A stretch of DNA of 64,000 nt from Pseudocitrobacter corydidari (GCF_021172065.1 NZ_CP087880.1:3758583-3822582); one strand, 5' to 3'; counted from the first letter of the stretch, positions 38,838-48,258 are shown. Notes: generated from the sequence alone by a model not told the origin. Made by a program: numbers and translations.

Positions 38838-39758
38838 TTATTCGTTTAAGGTTAAATACTCATTAAATTGTTCAATACTTGGGTAAGATGATTGTGTACC
38901 TTTCCCGGTGACGCTGAAGGCGGCAAAGAGAGCGGCTTTTTTCATGGCGGCTTCAACATCACCGCTCTGGACGTAATAGTGAGCAAAGCAGCCAATGAAG
39001 GCATCGCCCGCGCCACTGGTATCTACAGCACTTACTCTGAAAGCGGGAACATGAACTTCCTGGTCGCGCGTCATCCACAGCGCGCCCTTTTCGCCCATCG
39101 TGACAATAATATTGTTCAGCCCTTTATCAACCAAAGACCGCGCGGCAATACGAATATGATCATACGTATCGACAGGCAGACCTGTTAATATCTCCAGCTC
39201 GGTTTCATTTGGCACAAAGAAATCACATTTACAGGCATAGGACATATCGAGTTCACGTAATGCCGGTGCCGGGTTTAATAACACTTCAATACCGTGTTTT
39301 TTACCGAATTCAATGGCGTGATAAACCGTCTCCAGTTGTACTTCCAGTTGCAGCACAATGAGCTGGCATTTTTTCAAATCTTCCGCTGCGCGATCGATAT
39401 CTTCAGGTGAGAGAAACTTGTTCGCGCCTTTAATAATAAGAATACTATTACTTGAATTGGCATTCACAAAAATCGGCGCAACACCACTGCTGGTACAAGG
39501 TACTTTTTCTACATATGTCGTATTAATGCCCCAGGACTCAAGGTTACGAATGGTGTTATCCGCAAAAATATCGTCGCCAACTTTGGTTAGCATCAGAACT
39601 TTAGAATTGAGCTTGGCCGCTGCCACAGCCTGATTTGCCCCTTTACCGCCACAACCAATCTTAAAGGAAGGCGCTTCCAGCGTTTCCCCTTCTTTAGGCA
39701 TCTGGTTAGTATAGGTGATGAGATCCACCATGTTAGAGCCGATAACCGCGATATCCAT
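38838..39758 (-). CDS. deoK: deoxyribokinase DeoK (PfkB family)
   Basis: Phosphorylates 2-deoxy-D-ribose to deoxyribose-5-phosphate, which DeoC aldolase then splits. 306 residues from the ATG at 39758 (MDIAVIGSNMVDLITYTNQM); AGAGGTAGTAAA precedes it, so the seven-residue upstream extension is dropped. Ribokinase signatures: GCGGKGANQAVAAAKL near residue 40 and the ATP/anion-hole motif DTSGAGDAFIGCF near 250, whose Asp is the catalytic base. Resembles ribokinase, but operon context (DeoR-type regulator, FucP-type permease, DUF4432) identifies the deo variant. Confidence 0.93.
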   Translation of the reverse strand: MDIAVIGSNMVDLITYTNQMPKEGETLEAPSFKIGCGGKGANQAVAAAKLNSKVLMLTKVGDDIFADNTIRNLESWGINTTYVEKVPCTSSGVAPIFVNANSSNSILIIKGANKFLSPEDIDRAAEDLKKCQLIVLQLEVQLETVYHAIEFGKKHGIEVLLNPAPALRELDMSYACKCDFFVPNETELEILTGLPVDTYDHIRIAARSLVDKGLNNIIVTMGEKGALWMTRDQEVHVPAFRVSAVDTSGAGDAFIGCFAHYYVQSGDVEAAMKKAALFAAFSVTGKGTQSSYPSIEQFNEYLTLNE

Positions 39759-40083
39759 TTTACTACCTCTCAGAAACAATCACACAACAATGATATTAAA
39801 ATAACATTATCATGTTACTTGAGTATCATTTGTGACTGTGATCGCGATTGCATCATCATTTTATTGATTATTTATTGTACTATCAAGATTAGTTAGCGCC
39901 AGATAAAAAGCATGGAAAACGTCACAACATGCTGAAACAGCGCAAGTTAAGTGCAAAATCACGTCGTTTCGCTCTTTTATTTCATCGAGACCAGACGTAT
40001 AGTGAATCAACTATGTTGATGTTCCAAAACACACAAAAATGTTACGTAAGGAACATATACAACACGCTTTGCGGAGAGAGTGA
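39759..40083. promoter_or_regulatory. deoK/deoQ divergent control region
   Basis: 325 bp, AT-rich, no gene. It holds TAACAT-TATC-ATGTTA (39802-39817), 44 bp from deoK, and a spaced inverted repeat ATGTTCC (40019-40025) / GGAACAT (40050-40056), 28 bp before deoQ. Both share an ATGTT half-site and could be DeoQ operators. A weak CRP-like TGTGATCGCGATTGCA is near 39837. None is proven. Confidence 0.5.
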
Positions 40084-40869
40084 ATGGAAACGAAGCAAAA
40101 AGAACGCATTCGACGTTTGATGGAATTATTGAAGAAGACCGACCGAATCCATCTGAAAGACGCGGCGCGAATGCTGGAAGTTTCGGTGATGACCATTCGA
40201 CGGGATCTCAGCCAGGACGATGAACCTCTCCCTCTGGCACTTCTGGGCGGCTACATCGTGATGGTGAACAAACCCGCCGCACCAGCATCCCCTGCTATTT
40301 CGGTGAAAAAAGCACACCATCGTGACGACCTTCCGGTTGCCATATTGGCCGCGGGAATGGTGAATGAAAACGATCTGGTCTTCTTTGATAATGGGTCGGA
40401 GATTCCGTTAGTGATCAGTATGATCCCGGACGATATTACTTTCACCGGCATCTGCTACTCACACCGCGTGTTTGTGGCGCTCAATGAAAAACCCAACGCC
40501 ACGGCAGTGCTTTGTGGCGGCACCTATCGCGCACGAAGCGACGCCTTTTACGATACGAATAACCCTTCGCCTTTAGATGCGCTCAATCCGCGTAAAGTGT
40601 TTATCTCAGCAAGCGGCGTGCATGACCATTTTGGCGTCAGTTGGTTTAACCCCGACGATCTCGCCACTAAGCGTAAAGCGATGGAGCGTGGACAACGAAA
40701 AATTCTGCTGGCTCGCCATGCCCTTTTTGATGAAGTTGCGCCTGCCAGTCTCTCTCCTTTATCCGCCTTCGATATATTGATAAGCGATCGTCCGTTACCG
40801 GCAGATTATGTTACGCACTGCCGGAACGGTTCGGTAAAAGTCATCACGCCAGATTCGGAAGACGAATAA
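40084..40869 (+). CDS. deoQ: DeoR-family regulator DeoQ of deoxyribose catabolism
   Basis: 261 residues. N-terminal winged helix: ERIRRLMELLKKTDRIHLKD, then AARMLEVSVMTIRRDLSQDD. The sugar-phosphate-sensing DeoRC domain follows (LVFFDNGSEIPLVISMIPDD, CGGTYRARSDAFYDTNNPSP, KVFISASGVHDHFGVSWFNP). In Salmonella the homologue represses deoKPX and responds to a deoxyribose-derived signal. It starts at the ATG at 40084 after GCGGAGAGAGTGA. It is divergent from deoK; its stop lies 1 bp from that of ilvN, convergent. Confidence 0.92.
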   Translation: METKQKERIRRLMELLKKTDRIHLKDAARMLEVSVMTIRRDLSQDDEPLPLALLGGYIVMVNKPAAPASPAISVKKAHHRDDLPVAILAAGMVNENDLVFFDNGSEIPLVISMIPDDITFTGICYSHRVFVALNEKPNATAVLCGGTYRARSDAFYDTNNPSPLDALNPRKVFISASGVHDHFGVSWFNPDDLATKRKAMERGQRKILLARHALFDEVAPASLSPLSAFDILISDRPLPADYVTHCRNGSVKVITPDSEDE

Positions 40870-40870
40870 C

Positions 40871-41161
40871 TTACTGAAAAAACACCGCAATCTTATTAAA
40901 CATCGTCGGGTCAGACTGGTTGCGCTGCACTTTCACCACGTCCTCCAGCTTGTCTATCTGGCTCATCATCTGCTCCAGCCGCTGGTCATCGTTGACCAGT
41001 AGCCAGATATGGCTTTGATCGCTGTCCTGAATCGGTAGGCAAAGGATGCCTTCGACGTTAAACGCGCGGCGGGCAAACAGGCCGCAGACGTGGGTCATGA
41101 CGCCGGGGTGGTTGCGAACGGTGAGTTCGAGAATGACGTTATCGTGTGCTGTGTTTTGCAT
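40871..41161 (-). CDS. ilvN: acetolactate synthase I regulatory subunit IlvN
   Basis: ACT-domain subunit giving valine feedback control to acetohydroxyacid synthase I. 96 residues (the E. coli length), with [20 protein letters not shown] and [20 protein letters not shown], the N-terminal ACT strand-helix and effector-binding loop. It ends [10 protein letters not shown]. It follows ilvB after 3 bp and is translated from the same mRNA. In E. coli K-12 the uhp genes are the neighbours on this side; here it is deoQ. Confidence 0.98.
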   Translation of the reverse strand: MQNTAHDNVILELTVRNHPGVMTHVCGLFARRAFNVEGILCLPIQDSDQSHIWLLVNDDQRLEQMMSQIDKLEDVVKVQRNQSDPTMFNKIAVFFQ

Positions 41162-41164
41162 GGC

Positions 41165-42853
41165 TTATTCCCCCACCATTTCAGTATTGGCCGCACCCGG
41201 CGGTACCATCGGATACACTTTTTCCTGCGGGTCGATACGCACGTGGATCAGCGCCGGGCCCGGTCGATTGATAATTGCCTGCAGCGCGCCCTGCGGGTCG
41301 GTTTCGCTGTTTAAGTCGCAGGTCGCCAGGCCGAAACCGGCGGCAATTTGCATAAAGTTGATCATGCCCGGATAGGTCGCCGCGAACACGCCCTGTTTGT
41401 AGAACAGGCTCTGTTGTTGATGCACCAGGCCCAGCGCTTCGTTATTCATCAGGATGATTTTCACATCCAGCTGATTTTCCGCCGCCGTCGCCATCTCCTG
41501 AATATTCATCATCAAACTGCCATCACCCGAGAAGCACAACACTTTGCGATCCGGGTTCGCCAGCGCTGCGCCAACCGCCGCAGGCAAGCCGAAGCCCATT
41601 GTGCCAAGGCCGCCGGAGGTCAGCCACTGGCGTGGCCGATTGAGCGGGTACGCCTGGGCAGTCCACATCTGGTGCTGGCCCACGTCGGTGGCGATAATCG
41701 CGTCGTCGTTCACGCAGGCGGCAACGGCGTTGATCAGACCATAATGGCTTAATGGGTCCGTTTCCTGAGGGATCGCACACGGGAATTCCTGTTGCAGTTC
41801 AGCCACTTTTTCACGCCATGCGTTACGCGGCTGCGCGTCAATCTGCGGTAACAGTTGCGCCAGTACATCATCAACATCCGCCTGAATCGCGACATGTGCC
41901 TGCTTAATTTTCCCCAGCTCGGCGCGATCGATATCGACGTGAATGATCTTCGCGTTCGGGCAGAACTCAGCCACTTTACCCGTTGCCCGGTCATCAAAAC
42001 GCGCCCCTAAAACAACCAGCAAATCAGACTGTTGTAAAATAAAGTTGGTGCTGCGCGCGCCGTGCATCCCCAGCATGCCTAATGACAGCGGATGCGCTTT
42101 CGGCAGCATACCTAACGCCATCAGGGTCATGGTGGTCGGTAAATTCGCTTTCTCGGCCAGCTCGCGCACCCGTTCAGGCGCGTTAATCACCCCGCCCCCC
42201 AAATACAGTACCGGGCGCTGCGCGGCGTTGATCATCGCGGCGGCTTCACGCACGCTCTCAGCGCTGAATTCAGGCGTTGGCGCACGGTCGCCGGGTTGCG
42301 GCAGTTCACTCAGTTCGATTTCAGCGGTCTGCACATCCTTAGGAATGTCTATCCACACCGGGCCCGGACGGCCAGACTGCGCAATGCGGAAAGCATCAGC
42401 GATAACCTGCGGTAATTCCTTAATGTTGCGGACTAAATAGTTGTGTTTGGTGATGGGGATAGAGATGCCGTAGGTATCGACTTCCTGGAACGCGTCGGTG
42501 CCGATTAACGAGGAGGCCACCTGGCCGGTGATACACACTAACGGAATCGAGTCGAGACGCGCGTCGGCGATGGCGGTCACCAGGTTGGTGGCACCGGGGC
42601 CGCTACAGGCCATACATACCGCCGGTTTCCCCGCCGTACGCGCCATGCCCTGCGCGATAAACCCGGCGCCCTGCTCGTGACGCGCCAGAATATGACGTAT
42701 CTGTTTGCTTTGGCTTAATGCATCGTACAGCGGCAGCACGGTGCCACCGGGAATGCCGGTGACCATGGTGATCCCCTGACGCTCCAGTAAATGAACGATC
42801 AGTTCTGCGCCGGTAAAGCGTCTGGTCTGTGATGTTGTGCCCGAACTTGCCAT
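41165..42853 (-). CDS. ilvB: acetolactate synthase I catalytic subunit IlvB
   Basis: ThDP-, FAD- and Mg-dependent enzyme that condenses two pyruvates (or pyruvate with 2-oxobutyrate) in valine, leucine and isoleucine synthesis. 562 residues, as in E. coli. It starts MASSGTTSQTRRFTGAELIV with GGAG just before the ATG. The catalytic Glu lies in HILARHEQGAGFIAQGMART, the FAD region in VLGARFDDRATGKV, and the ThDP motif is CFSGDGSLMMNIQEMATAAE ... NNEALG. Expressed from the leader-controlled transcript starting beyond ivbL. Confidence 0.98.
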   Translation of the reverse strand: MASSGTTSQTRRFTGAELIVHLLERQGITMVTGIPGGTVLPLYDALSQSKQIRHILARHEQGAGFIAQGMARTAGKPAVCMACSGPGATNLVTAIADARLDSIPLVCITGQVASSLIGTDAFQEVDTYGISIPITKHNYLVRNIKELPQVIADAFRIAQSGRPGPVWIDIPKDVQTAEIELSELPQPGDRAPTPEFSAESVREAAAMINAAQRPVLYLGGGVINAPERVRELAEKANLPTTMTLMALGMLPKAHPLSLGMLGMHGARSTNFILQQSDLLVVLGARFDDRATGKVAEFCPNAKIIHVDIDRAELGKIKQAHVAIQADVDDVLAQLLPQIDAQPRNAWREKVAELQQEFPCAIPQETDPLSHYGLINAVAACVNDDAIIATDVGQHQMWTAQAYPLNRPRQWLTSGGLGTMGFGLPAAVGAALANPDRKVLCFSGDGSLMMNIQEMATAAENQLDVKIILMNNEALGLVHQQQSLFYKQGVFAATYPGMINFMQIAAGFGLATCDLNSETDPQGALQAIINRPGPALIHVRIDPQEKVYPMVPPGAANTEMVGE

Positions 42854-42903
42854 GCTCCAGTCCTTTTATTCTGAGCCGACTTTCCGGGGAGGGTCCTTAA
42901 ACG

Positions 42904-42937
42904 AAAAACCCCGCCCGGTTTGCGCCGGCGGGGTTTT
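42904..42937 (-). terminator. ilvB attenuator
   Basis: On the minus strand: CCCCGCC, an inner region GGCGCAAACC, then GGGCGGGG and TTTTT. It lies 24 bp after the ivbL leader stop and 50 bp before ilvB, the arrangement needed for attenuation by leader-peptide translation. Confidence 0.9.
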
Positions 42938-42960
42938 GGAATCGTGTGTTGTTCCGGACC

Positions 42961-43059
42961 CTACGGCGCATTGCCGACGACCACCACCACACGCACGACG
43001 ACCACCGCGGCTGGTAGCGCGGTTTTTAGTAGGGTCGACGTCATCATGGAAGGAGTCAT
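42961..43059 (-). CDS. ivbL: ilvB operon leader peptide IvbL
   Basis: 32-codon leader ending LPAAVVVVRVVVVVGNAP: nine valines in ten residues interrupted by one Arg, preceded by two adjacent leucines. Shortage of charged Val-tRNA or Leu-tRNA stalls the ribosome here and prevents the attenuator at 42904 from forming. The start at 43059 (MTPSMMTSTLL) gives the E. coli length; the later ATG-ATG pair is an alternative. The remaining gap to emrD (43060-43352) holds the ilvB promoter; I found no tisB-like gene there. Confidence 0.93.
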   Translation of the reverse strand: MTPSMMTSTLLKTALPAAVVVVRVVVVVGNAP

Positions 43060-43352
43060 TAGGGACCTGTTTATCAATTCATCAAGTGAATTTATACAAA
43101 CACAGGTTTTGGATGCTGGCAACGGAAAAAAATTCATCTGCGTAAAAATGTTTGCGCGATCACACTCCAGAGCCACGCTAAGACTGGCAAGATTAGTTGC
43201 CGTCACCGTCTATAAATCCTGCCTGGTTGCTACAAATCATTCACATATCTGATGGTTAAATTGTCATCTTGATATGGTAGATTCCACCCGCATTTAGGGT
43301 AATAAGCAGCAGCTTATTCTTACATTTTCTTTTTTTATAAAATATCAGAGAA

Positions 43353-44537
43353 ATGAAAAGCCAAAGAAACGTCACTATCTTATTGATGCTGGTGTTGCTG
43401 GTTGCCGTCGGACAGATGGCGCAAACCATATATATTCCTGCAATTGCTGATATGGCACGCGATCTCAACGTTCGCGAGGGCGCGGTGCAAAGCGTCATGG
43501 CCGCCTATCTGCTGACCTATGGCGTTTCGCAACTGTTCTATGGCCCGCTTTCTGACCGCGTAGGTCGCCGCCCGGTGATCCTCGTCGGGATGTCGATTTT
43601 TATGCTGGCGACGGTTATCGCCATTTCCACCAGCGACCTGACGGTGCTGATTGCCGCCAGCGCGTTACAGGGTATGGGCACCGGCGTGGGCGGCGTGATG
43701 GCGCGTACTCTGCCGCGTGACCTGTATGAAGGCAGCCAGCTTCGCCACGCTAACAGCCTGTTGAATATGGGAATTCTGGTAAGCCCACTGCTCGCACCGC
43801 TGATTGGCGGGCTGCTTGATACCGCCTGGAACTGGCGTGCGTGCTACGGCTTCCTGCTGACCCTGTGCGTGATTGTCACCTTCAGCATGGCACGCTGGAT
43901 GCCAGAAACGCGCCCGACCGGCGCGCCGAAAACGCGGCTTATCAGCAACTATAAAACGCTATTTGGCAGCAGCGCGTTCAACTGCTATCTGCTGATGCTG
44001 ATTGGTGGGCTGGCGGGCATTGCGGTGTTTGAAGCCTGCTCCGGCGTGCTGATGGGCGCGGTGCTTGGCCTGAACAGCATGGTGGTGAGCATTCTGTTTA
44101 TTCTGCCGATCCCGGCGGCATTCTTTGGCGCATGGTTCGCCGGGCGTCCGAACAAACGTTTCTCTACGCTGATGTGGCAGTCGGTGATGAGCTGCCTGGT
44201 CGCCGGGCTGATGATGTGGATTCCAGGGCTGTTTGGCGTGATGACTGTCTGGACGCTGCTGGTACCCGCTGCACTGTTCTTCTTCGGCGCGGGGATGCTT
44301 TTCCCGCTGGCGACCAGCGGTGCAATGGAGCCCTTCCCGTTCCTCGCCGGTACCGCGGGCGCGCTGGTCGGTGGCTTGCAGAACATTGGTTCCGGCGTGC
44401 TGGCATGGCTTTCAGCCATGATGCCGCAAACCGGTCAGGCCAGCCTCGGCCTGCTGATGACGCTGATGGGCCTGCTGATTTTCCTTTGCTGGCTGCCGCT
44501 GGCTTCGCGCTTTCATCAGCATCAGCAGCCGGTGTAA
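43353..44537 (+). CDS. emrD: multidrug exporter EmrD (MFS, DHA1)
   Basis: 12-helix proton antiporter for hydrophobic uncouplers and detergents. 394 residues, the E. coli length, starting MKSQRNVTILLMLVLLVAVG. YIPAIADMARDLNVREGAVQ follows TM1, motif A is GPLSDRVGRRPVILV, and ALQGMGTGVGGVMARTLPRD lies in TM4. It is divergent from ilvB, in the conserved ilvB-emrD order. A REP element follows the stop. Confidence 0.96.
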   Translation: MKSQRNVTILLMLVLLVAVGQMAQTIYIPAIADMARDLNVREGAVQSVMAAYLLTYGVSQLFYGPLSDRVGRRPVILVGMSIFMLATVIAISTSDLTVLIAASALQGMGTGVGGVMARTLPRDLYEGSQLRHANSLLNMGILVSPLLAPLIGGLLDTAWNWRACYGFLLTLCVIVTFSMARWMPETRPTGAPKTRLISNYKTLFGSSAFNCYLLMLIGGLAGIAVFEACSGVLMGAVLGLNSMVVSILFILPIPAAFFGAWFAGRPNKRFSTLMWQSVMSCLVAGLMMWIPGLFGVMTVWTLLVPAALFFFGAGMLFPLATSGAMEPFPFLAGTAGALVGGLQNIGSGVLAWLSAMMPQTGQASLGLLMTLMGLLIFLCWLPLASRFHQHQQPV

Positions 44538-44582
44538 GCGCCTCGGTAAGTAACCTGCTATAACGCCGCGCCGGTGTACATT

Positions 44583-44616
44583 GCCGGATGGCGGCGTAAA
44601 CGCCTTATCCAGCCTA
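44583..44616. repeat. REP element after emrD
   Basis: GCCGGATGGCGGCGTAAACG followed by CCTTATCCAGCCTAC: a single REP palindrome with one mismatch, 45 bp after the emrD stop. Confidence 0.88.
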
Positions 44617-44724
44617 CGCCCCCACAAGAAACACTATGAACGCGTCAATTGCGCATTTATCACTTGTCATGAACAGCCCGTTTTCTGTTGAATAGAACGA
44701 AATACCCTAACATGAGATCGGCTG

Positions 44725-46044
44725 ATGCAAACGGCGACTTTACTTACTCGACACCCTCTGGTCGCGGACCTGGTCGCGCTCAAAGAGACCACCTGGTTTA
44801 ACCCCGGCACCACCTCTCTTGCGGAAGGTTTACCCTATGTTGGCCTGACGGAACAAGACGTTAAAGCCGCACACAACCGTCTGACGCGTTTTGCGCCGTA
44901 CCTGGCAAAAGCGTTTCCAGAAACGGCCACAACCGGCGGAATTATTGAATCTGACGTGGTGGCGATCCCGGCCATGCAGCAGCGGCTGGAAAAGCAGTTC
45001 GCCCAGAAAATTAGCGGTGAACTCCTGCTCAAGAAAGACAGCCATCTGCCGATTTCAGGCTCGATTAAAGCCCGTGGCGGCATCTATGAAGTGCTGACCC
45101 ACGCCGAGAAACTGGCGCTGGAAGCGGGCTTGCTGAGCACTGAAGACGACTACAGCGTGCTGCTTTCCCCTGAATTTAAACAGTTCTTCAGCCAGTACAG
45201 CATCGCGGTGGGTTCAACCGGGAACCTGGGCTTGTCGATTGGCATTATGAGCGCCTGCATCGGCTTTAAGGTTACCGTGCATATGTCCGCTGACGCCCGC
45301 GCCTGGAAAAAAGCGAAGCTGCGCAGCCACGGCGTGACGGTGGTCGAGTACGAAGAAGATTATGGCGTGGCGGTCGAACAGGGGCGCAAAGCGGCGGAGT
45401 CTGACCCGAACTGCTTCTTTATCGACGATGAAAACTCCCGCACGCTGTTCCTCGGCTATGCCGTCGCCGGGCAGCGCCTGAAAGCGCAGTTTGCCCAGCA
45501 AGGTCGTGTGGTCGATGCCGATCATCCGCTGTTTGTTTATCTGCCGTGCGGCGTGGGCGGCGGCCCTGGCGGCGTGGCGTTTGGCCTGAAGCTGGCTTTT
45601 GGCGATAACGTTCACTGCTTCTTTGCAGAGCCAACTCACTCGCCGTGCATGCTGCTGGGCGTGTACACCGGCCTGCACGATGCGCTTTCCGTTCAGGATA
45701 TCGGCATTGATAACCTGACGGCGGCTGACGGGCTGGCGGTAGGCCGCGCATCCGGCTTTGTAGGCCGCGCGATGGAACGCCTGCTCGACGGGCTTTATAC
45801 GCTCGACGATCAAACGATGTATGACATGTTGGGCTGGCTGGCTCAGGAAGAAAATATTCGCCTGGAGCCTTCAGCGCTGGCAGGTATGGCCGGGCCGCAG
45901 CGCGTTTGCGCGTCTACCGCGTATCAGCAAATGCACGGTTTCAGCGCCGAACAGCTTAACCACGCCACCCATTTAGTGTGGGCGACGGGCGGCGGCATGG
46001 TGCCGGAAGAAGAGATGGCGCAATATCTGGCGAAAGGGCGTTAA
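44725..46044 (+). CDS. dsdA: D-serine dehydratase DsdA
   Basis: PLP enzyme that converts D-serine to pyruvate and ammonia, detoxifying it and using it as carbon and nitrogen source. 439 residues (E. coli 442). The PLP lysine lies in [18 protein letters not shown] near residue 115; the phosphate-binding tetraglycine loop is [20 protein letters not shown] near 273, and [15 protein letters not shown] follows the fold type II pattern. The N-terminus ([20 protein letters not shown]) differs slightly from E. coli. The activator dsdC and permease dsdX are not adjacent, so D-serine entry and control must come from elsewhere. Its stop overlaps the AraC remnant by 4 bp. Confidence 0.97.
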   Translation: MQTATLLTRHPLVADLVALKETTWFNPGTTSLAEGLPYVGLTEQDVKAAHNRLTRFAPYLAKAFPETATTGGIIESDVVAIPAMQQRLEKQFAQKISGELLLKKDSHLPISGSIKARGGIYEVLTHAEKLALEAGLLSTEDDYSVLLSPEFKQFFSQYSIAVGSTGNLGLSIGIMSACIGFKVTVHMSADARAWKKAKLRSHGVTVVEYEEDYGVAVEQGRKAAESDPNCFFIDDENSRTLFLGYAVAGQRLKAQFAQQGRVVDADHPLFVYLPCGVGGGPGGVAFGLKLAFGDNVHCFFAEPTHSPCMLLGVYTGLHDALSVQDIGIDNLTAADGLAVGRASGFVGRAMERLLDGLYTLDDQTMYDMLGWLAQEENIRLEPSALAGMAGPQRVCASTAYQQMHGFSAEQLNHATHLVWATGGGMVPEEEMAQYLAKGR

Positions 46045-46447
46045 CGGCACTGATTCGGTGATATACCAAACTGGCGACGAAAAGCGCGAGAAAAGTAGCT
46101 AACGTCGCCAAAGCCACAGCGAACGGCAATATCGCTCACCGAATCGGTGGTAAAACGTAGCAGATAACGAGACTGCAATAAACGGACACGGGCGAGATAT
46201 TGCTGCGGCGAGACGCCCGTGTATTTACTGAACCTACGCTGCAACGTCCGCTTTGCCATGCCAAATTCCCGGCATATGGCTCGAGGTCTCGCGGCTCCCG
46301 CCACTGGCCGTTGAGACGAATCAAAATCTGACTGATGCTTTTCTCCGGGTGCCAGAAGTGGAACACCACGCTTTCCAGTGGGTGGAGAAAATGGGTATCA
46401 CGCGGCAATACGAGTGGCATAGGTTTACCTGCTTTTATCTTTCGGCT
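46041..46447 (-). pseudogene. AraC-family regulator remnant, frameshifted and N-terminally truncated
   Basis: The C-terminal double helix-turn-helix is intact in one frame: REFGMAKRTLQRRFSKYTGV, SPQQYLARVRLLQSRYLLRF, then DSVSDIAVRCGFGDVSYFSR and [14 protein letters not shown]. The preceding part (LPRDTHFLHPLESVVFHFWH ... GQWREPRDLEPYA) lies in another frame. They join if one base is missing in the CCGGG run at about 46268-46273. Upstream of it an in-frame TAG at 46448-46450 stops the reading, and the usual N-terminal ligand domain is absent. The gene is therefore broken twice. It marks the boundary between core DNA (dsdA) and the AT-rich island. Confidence 0.8.
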
Positions 46448-46691
46448 CTATGTCATACATACCCTAAATTAGCTGACAAAACCTTCATCTGGTTGTCATG
46501 TTTTGTACCTTTAGAGTCAAAATGTATAAACTCATACAACAAAATTATAAATAACAATATTTTCATTTATAAGTAACTCTATAAAAACCATAAACATATA
46601 AATTTATATTGTATGATTTGAATTGATATTTCAAATTTATATACGATCTCCTTGCAATATTAAATATTATTAATTAAACAAGTGAGATCAT

Positions 46692-48107
46692 ATGAACAAA
46701 CAAATTCAAACCAATGTTATTGTTAATCCTTACCAGCAAAACCTACTCTCTGCTCATGTAGTGATCACTGCAGATAACGCCATGAAATATCGATATACTG
46801 TCGCGGGGAGAACCATTGACTGCGCATTTATCTATGAAAACAATGAATATATTTTAAACCCCACCATACCTGTCATTGGTTTATATGCCAATCAAGAAAA
46901 TAACATCACTATTGAATGTCTGTTCGATGATGGTTCGGCTCAGACAGTCGATGTCATTGCAGATACAACGGGGCAAGATTACGGAGTAACACCTTTAACG
47001 GTAGATTTCATTATCAACGACGAGAAAATTGCCCGAGACACTCTTTATCAGGGGTGGATGGTAACCTGTTATTATACCGCTTATGATAAAAATGGTGATT
47101 TACGCATGGCGTTTTCTAATGTTTGGGATAACAATAATTTGAAAAGTGATGGTACCTCTGTCTATCCTGGCTTCAATGTTTTCAACACCAGTGGCGAAAC
47201 ATACGCTCAAACCCTACAACAGATGAATTTACTGGGTGAAACACGTCAAAGCTATCAGGCCCCTAACGCTTGTGGTTTTCATCATGATATTACATTTGGG
47301 CCAGACGGTAATATGTACTGTCTGATAACGCTTTTGGAAAACCCAACCACCGAACAACGGCAACAAGCATCCATCTTTAAATTTAATGTTACCACTGGAG
47401 ACGTATTGTGGTCACGAGATTACTCAGCATTCTTTGATAATCAGGATGTCTGTATTGATGCACAACCCAATGATATCCATTTCAACTCACTAGAATACAG
47501 TAGCCAAGCCAATCAACTTATTTTAAATAACCGTTCTACAAGTACTATTTACGGTATTAATATCGAAAGCGGTGATATCGAATGGACGATTGATAACCCG
47601 GCATATTCCCTGGTTGCTGAATCAGTCAATTTACAACCATTAAATCCAGAAAACTTCATTTATCCTAATGGGGAGCATTCCGTTTTTCCAACAACTAATC
47701 CTAAGTATGCAGAATATATCGCGGATAACAGGCTGGCACTCACGCTCTTTAACAACAAGGCAGCTCTTTTCGACGATGGTAGTGAAAACGATAAAAAGAT
47801 GGAGGATCCTATCCCTAATGAATACTATGAAGCGCCTTTTGACTCACAGTGCATGGTATACGGTATCGACCTAACAGAGAAAACCGTTGAATTATTAGAT
47901 ACTTTTGATATTCCAGGTCAACGAAGCAACATCACTTCAGAAATTCATGAGGCTGGTGACTATTACAGCATCATGTATGGTGTTGACAGTAATTTCTTTA
48001 TTATTGATACCGATAATAATATTGGCGTTGAATGCTATGGTGTCTATCCTGCGCTAACCTATCGAGGCCGGCTATTCTCTTACGATGAACTTCGTAATCT
48101 TATTTAA
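46692..48107 (+). CDS. arylsulfate sulfotransferase (ASST)-family protein without signal peptide
   Basis: 471 residues. Best match by eye is the ASST family, which moves sulfuryl groups between phenolic compounds without PAPS. An N-terminal beta domain begins VNPYQQNLLSAHVVITADNA. The propeller part shows HHDITFGPDGNMYCLIT (about residues 197-213), then NDIHFNSLEYSSQANQLILN and NRSTSTIYGINIESGDIEWT, which parallel the His/Asn/Arg active-site blades of AssT. Family AssT is periplasmic; here the N-terminus (MNKQIQTNVIVNP) has no signal sequence, and the usual partner DsbA/DsbB-like genes are absent. Base composition is clearly more A/T-rich than the flanks. A terminator follows, then the sulfatase. 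Enzymatic activity is inferred only. Confidence 0.72.
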   Translation: MNKQIQTNVIVNPYQQNLLSAHVVITADNAMKYRYTVAGRTIDCAFIYENNEYILNPTIPVIGLYANQENNITIECLFDDGSAQTVDVIADTTGQDYGVTPLTVDFIINDEKIARDTLYQGWMVTCYYTAYDKNGDLRMAFSNVWDNNNLKSDGTSVYPGFNVFNTSGETYAQTLQQMNLLGETRQSYQAPNACGFHHDITFGPDGNMYCLITLLENPTTEQRQQASIFKFNVTTGDVLWSRDYSAFFDNQDVCIDAQPNDIHFNSLEYSSQANQLILNNRSTSTIYGINIESGDIEWTIDNPAYSLVAESVNLQPLNPENFIYPNGEHSVFPTTNPKYAEYIADNRLALTLFNNKAALFDDGSENDKKMEDPIPNEYYEAPFDSQCMVYGIDLTEKTVELLDTFDIPGQRSNITSEIHEAGDYYSIMYGVDSNFFIIDTDNNIGVECYGVYPALTYRGRLFSYDELRNLI

Positions 48108-48117
48108 ATACGGCTGC

Positions 48118-48145
48118 GCCGGACGCTTTGTCCGGCCTTCTTCTC
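48118..48145 (+). terminator. terminator-like hairpin after the ASST-like gene
   Basis: GCCGGAC (48118-48124), loop GCTTT, GTCCGGC (48130-48136), then a pyrimidine-rich CTTCTTCTC tail. It lies 10 bp after the stop. Confidence 0.75.
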
Positions 48146-48258
48146 TTTATGATTTTCGATAATCAATTTATGATTATTTCCATTCGTGATCGATGTCTTA
48201 TACATCAACAATAATAGATAATAATTTCGAGTTCATATCAGATAAATCAGGAGAGAAC

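Noticed and set aside
43060..43352. Possible tisB/istR toxin locus between ilvB and emrD, as in E. coli
   Set aside because: No TisB-like hydrophobic small ORF could be found on either strand.
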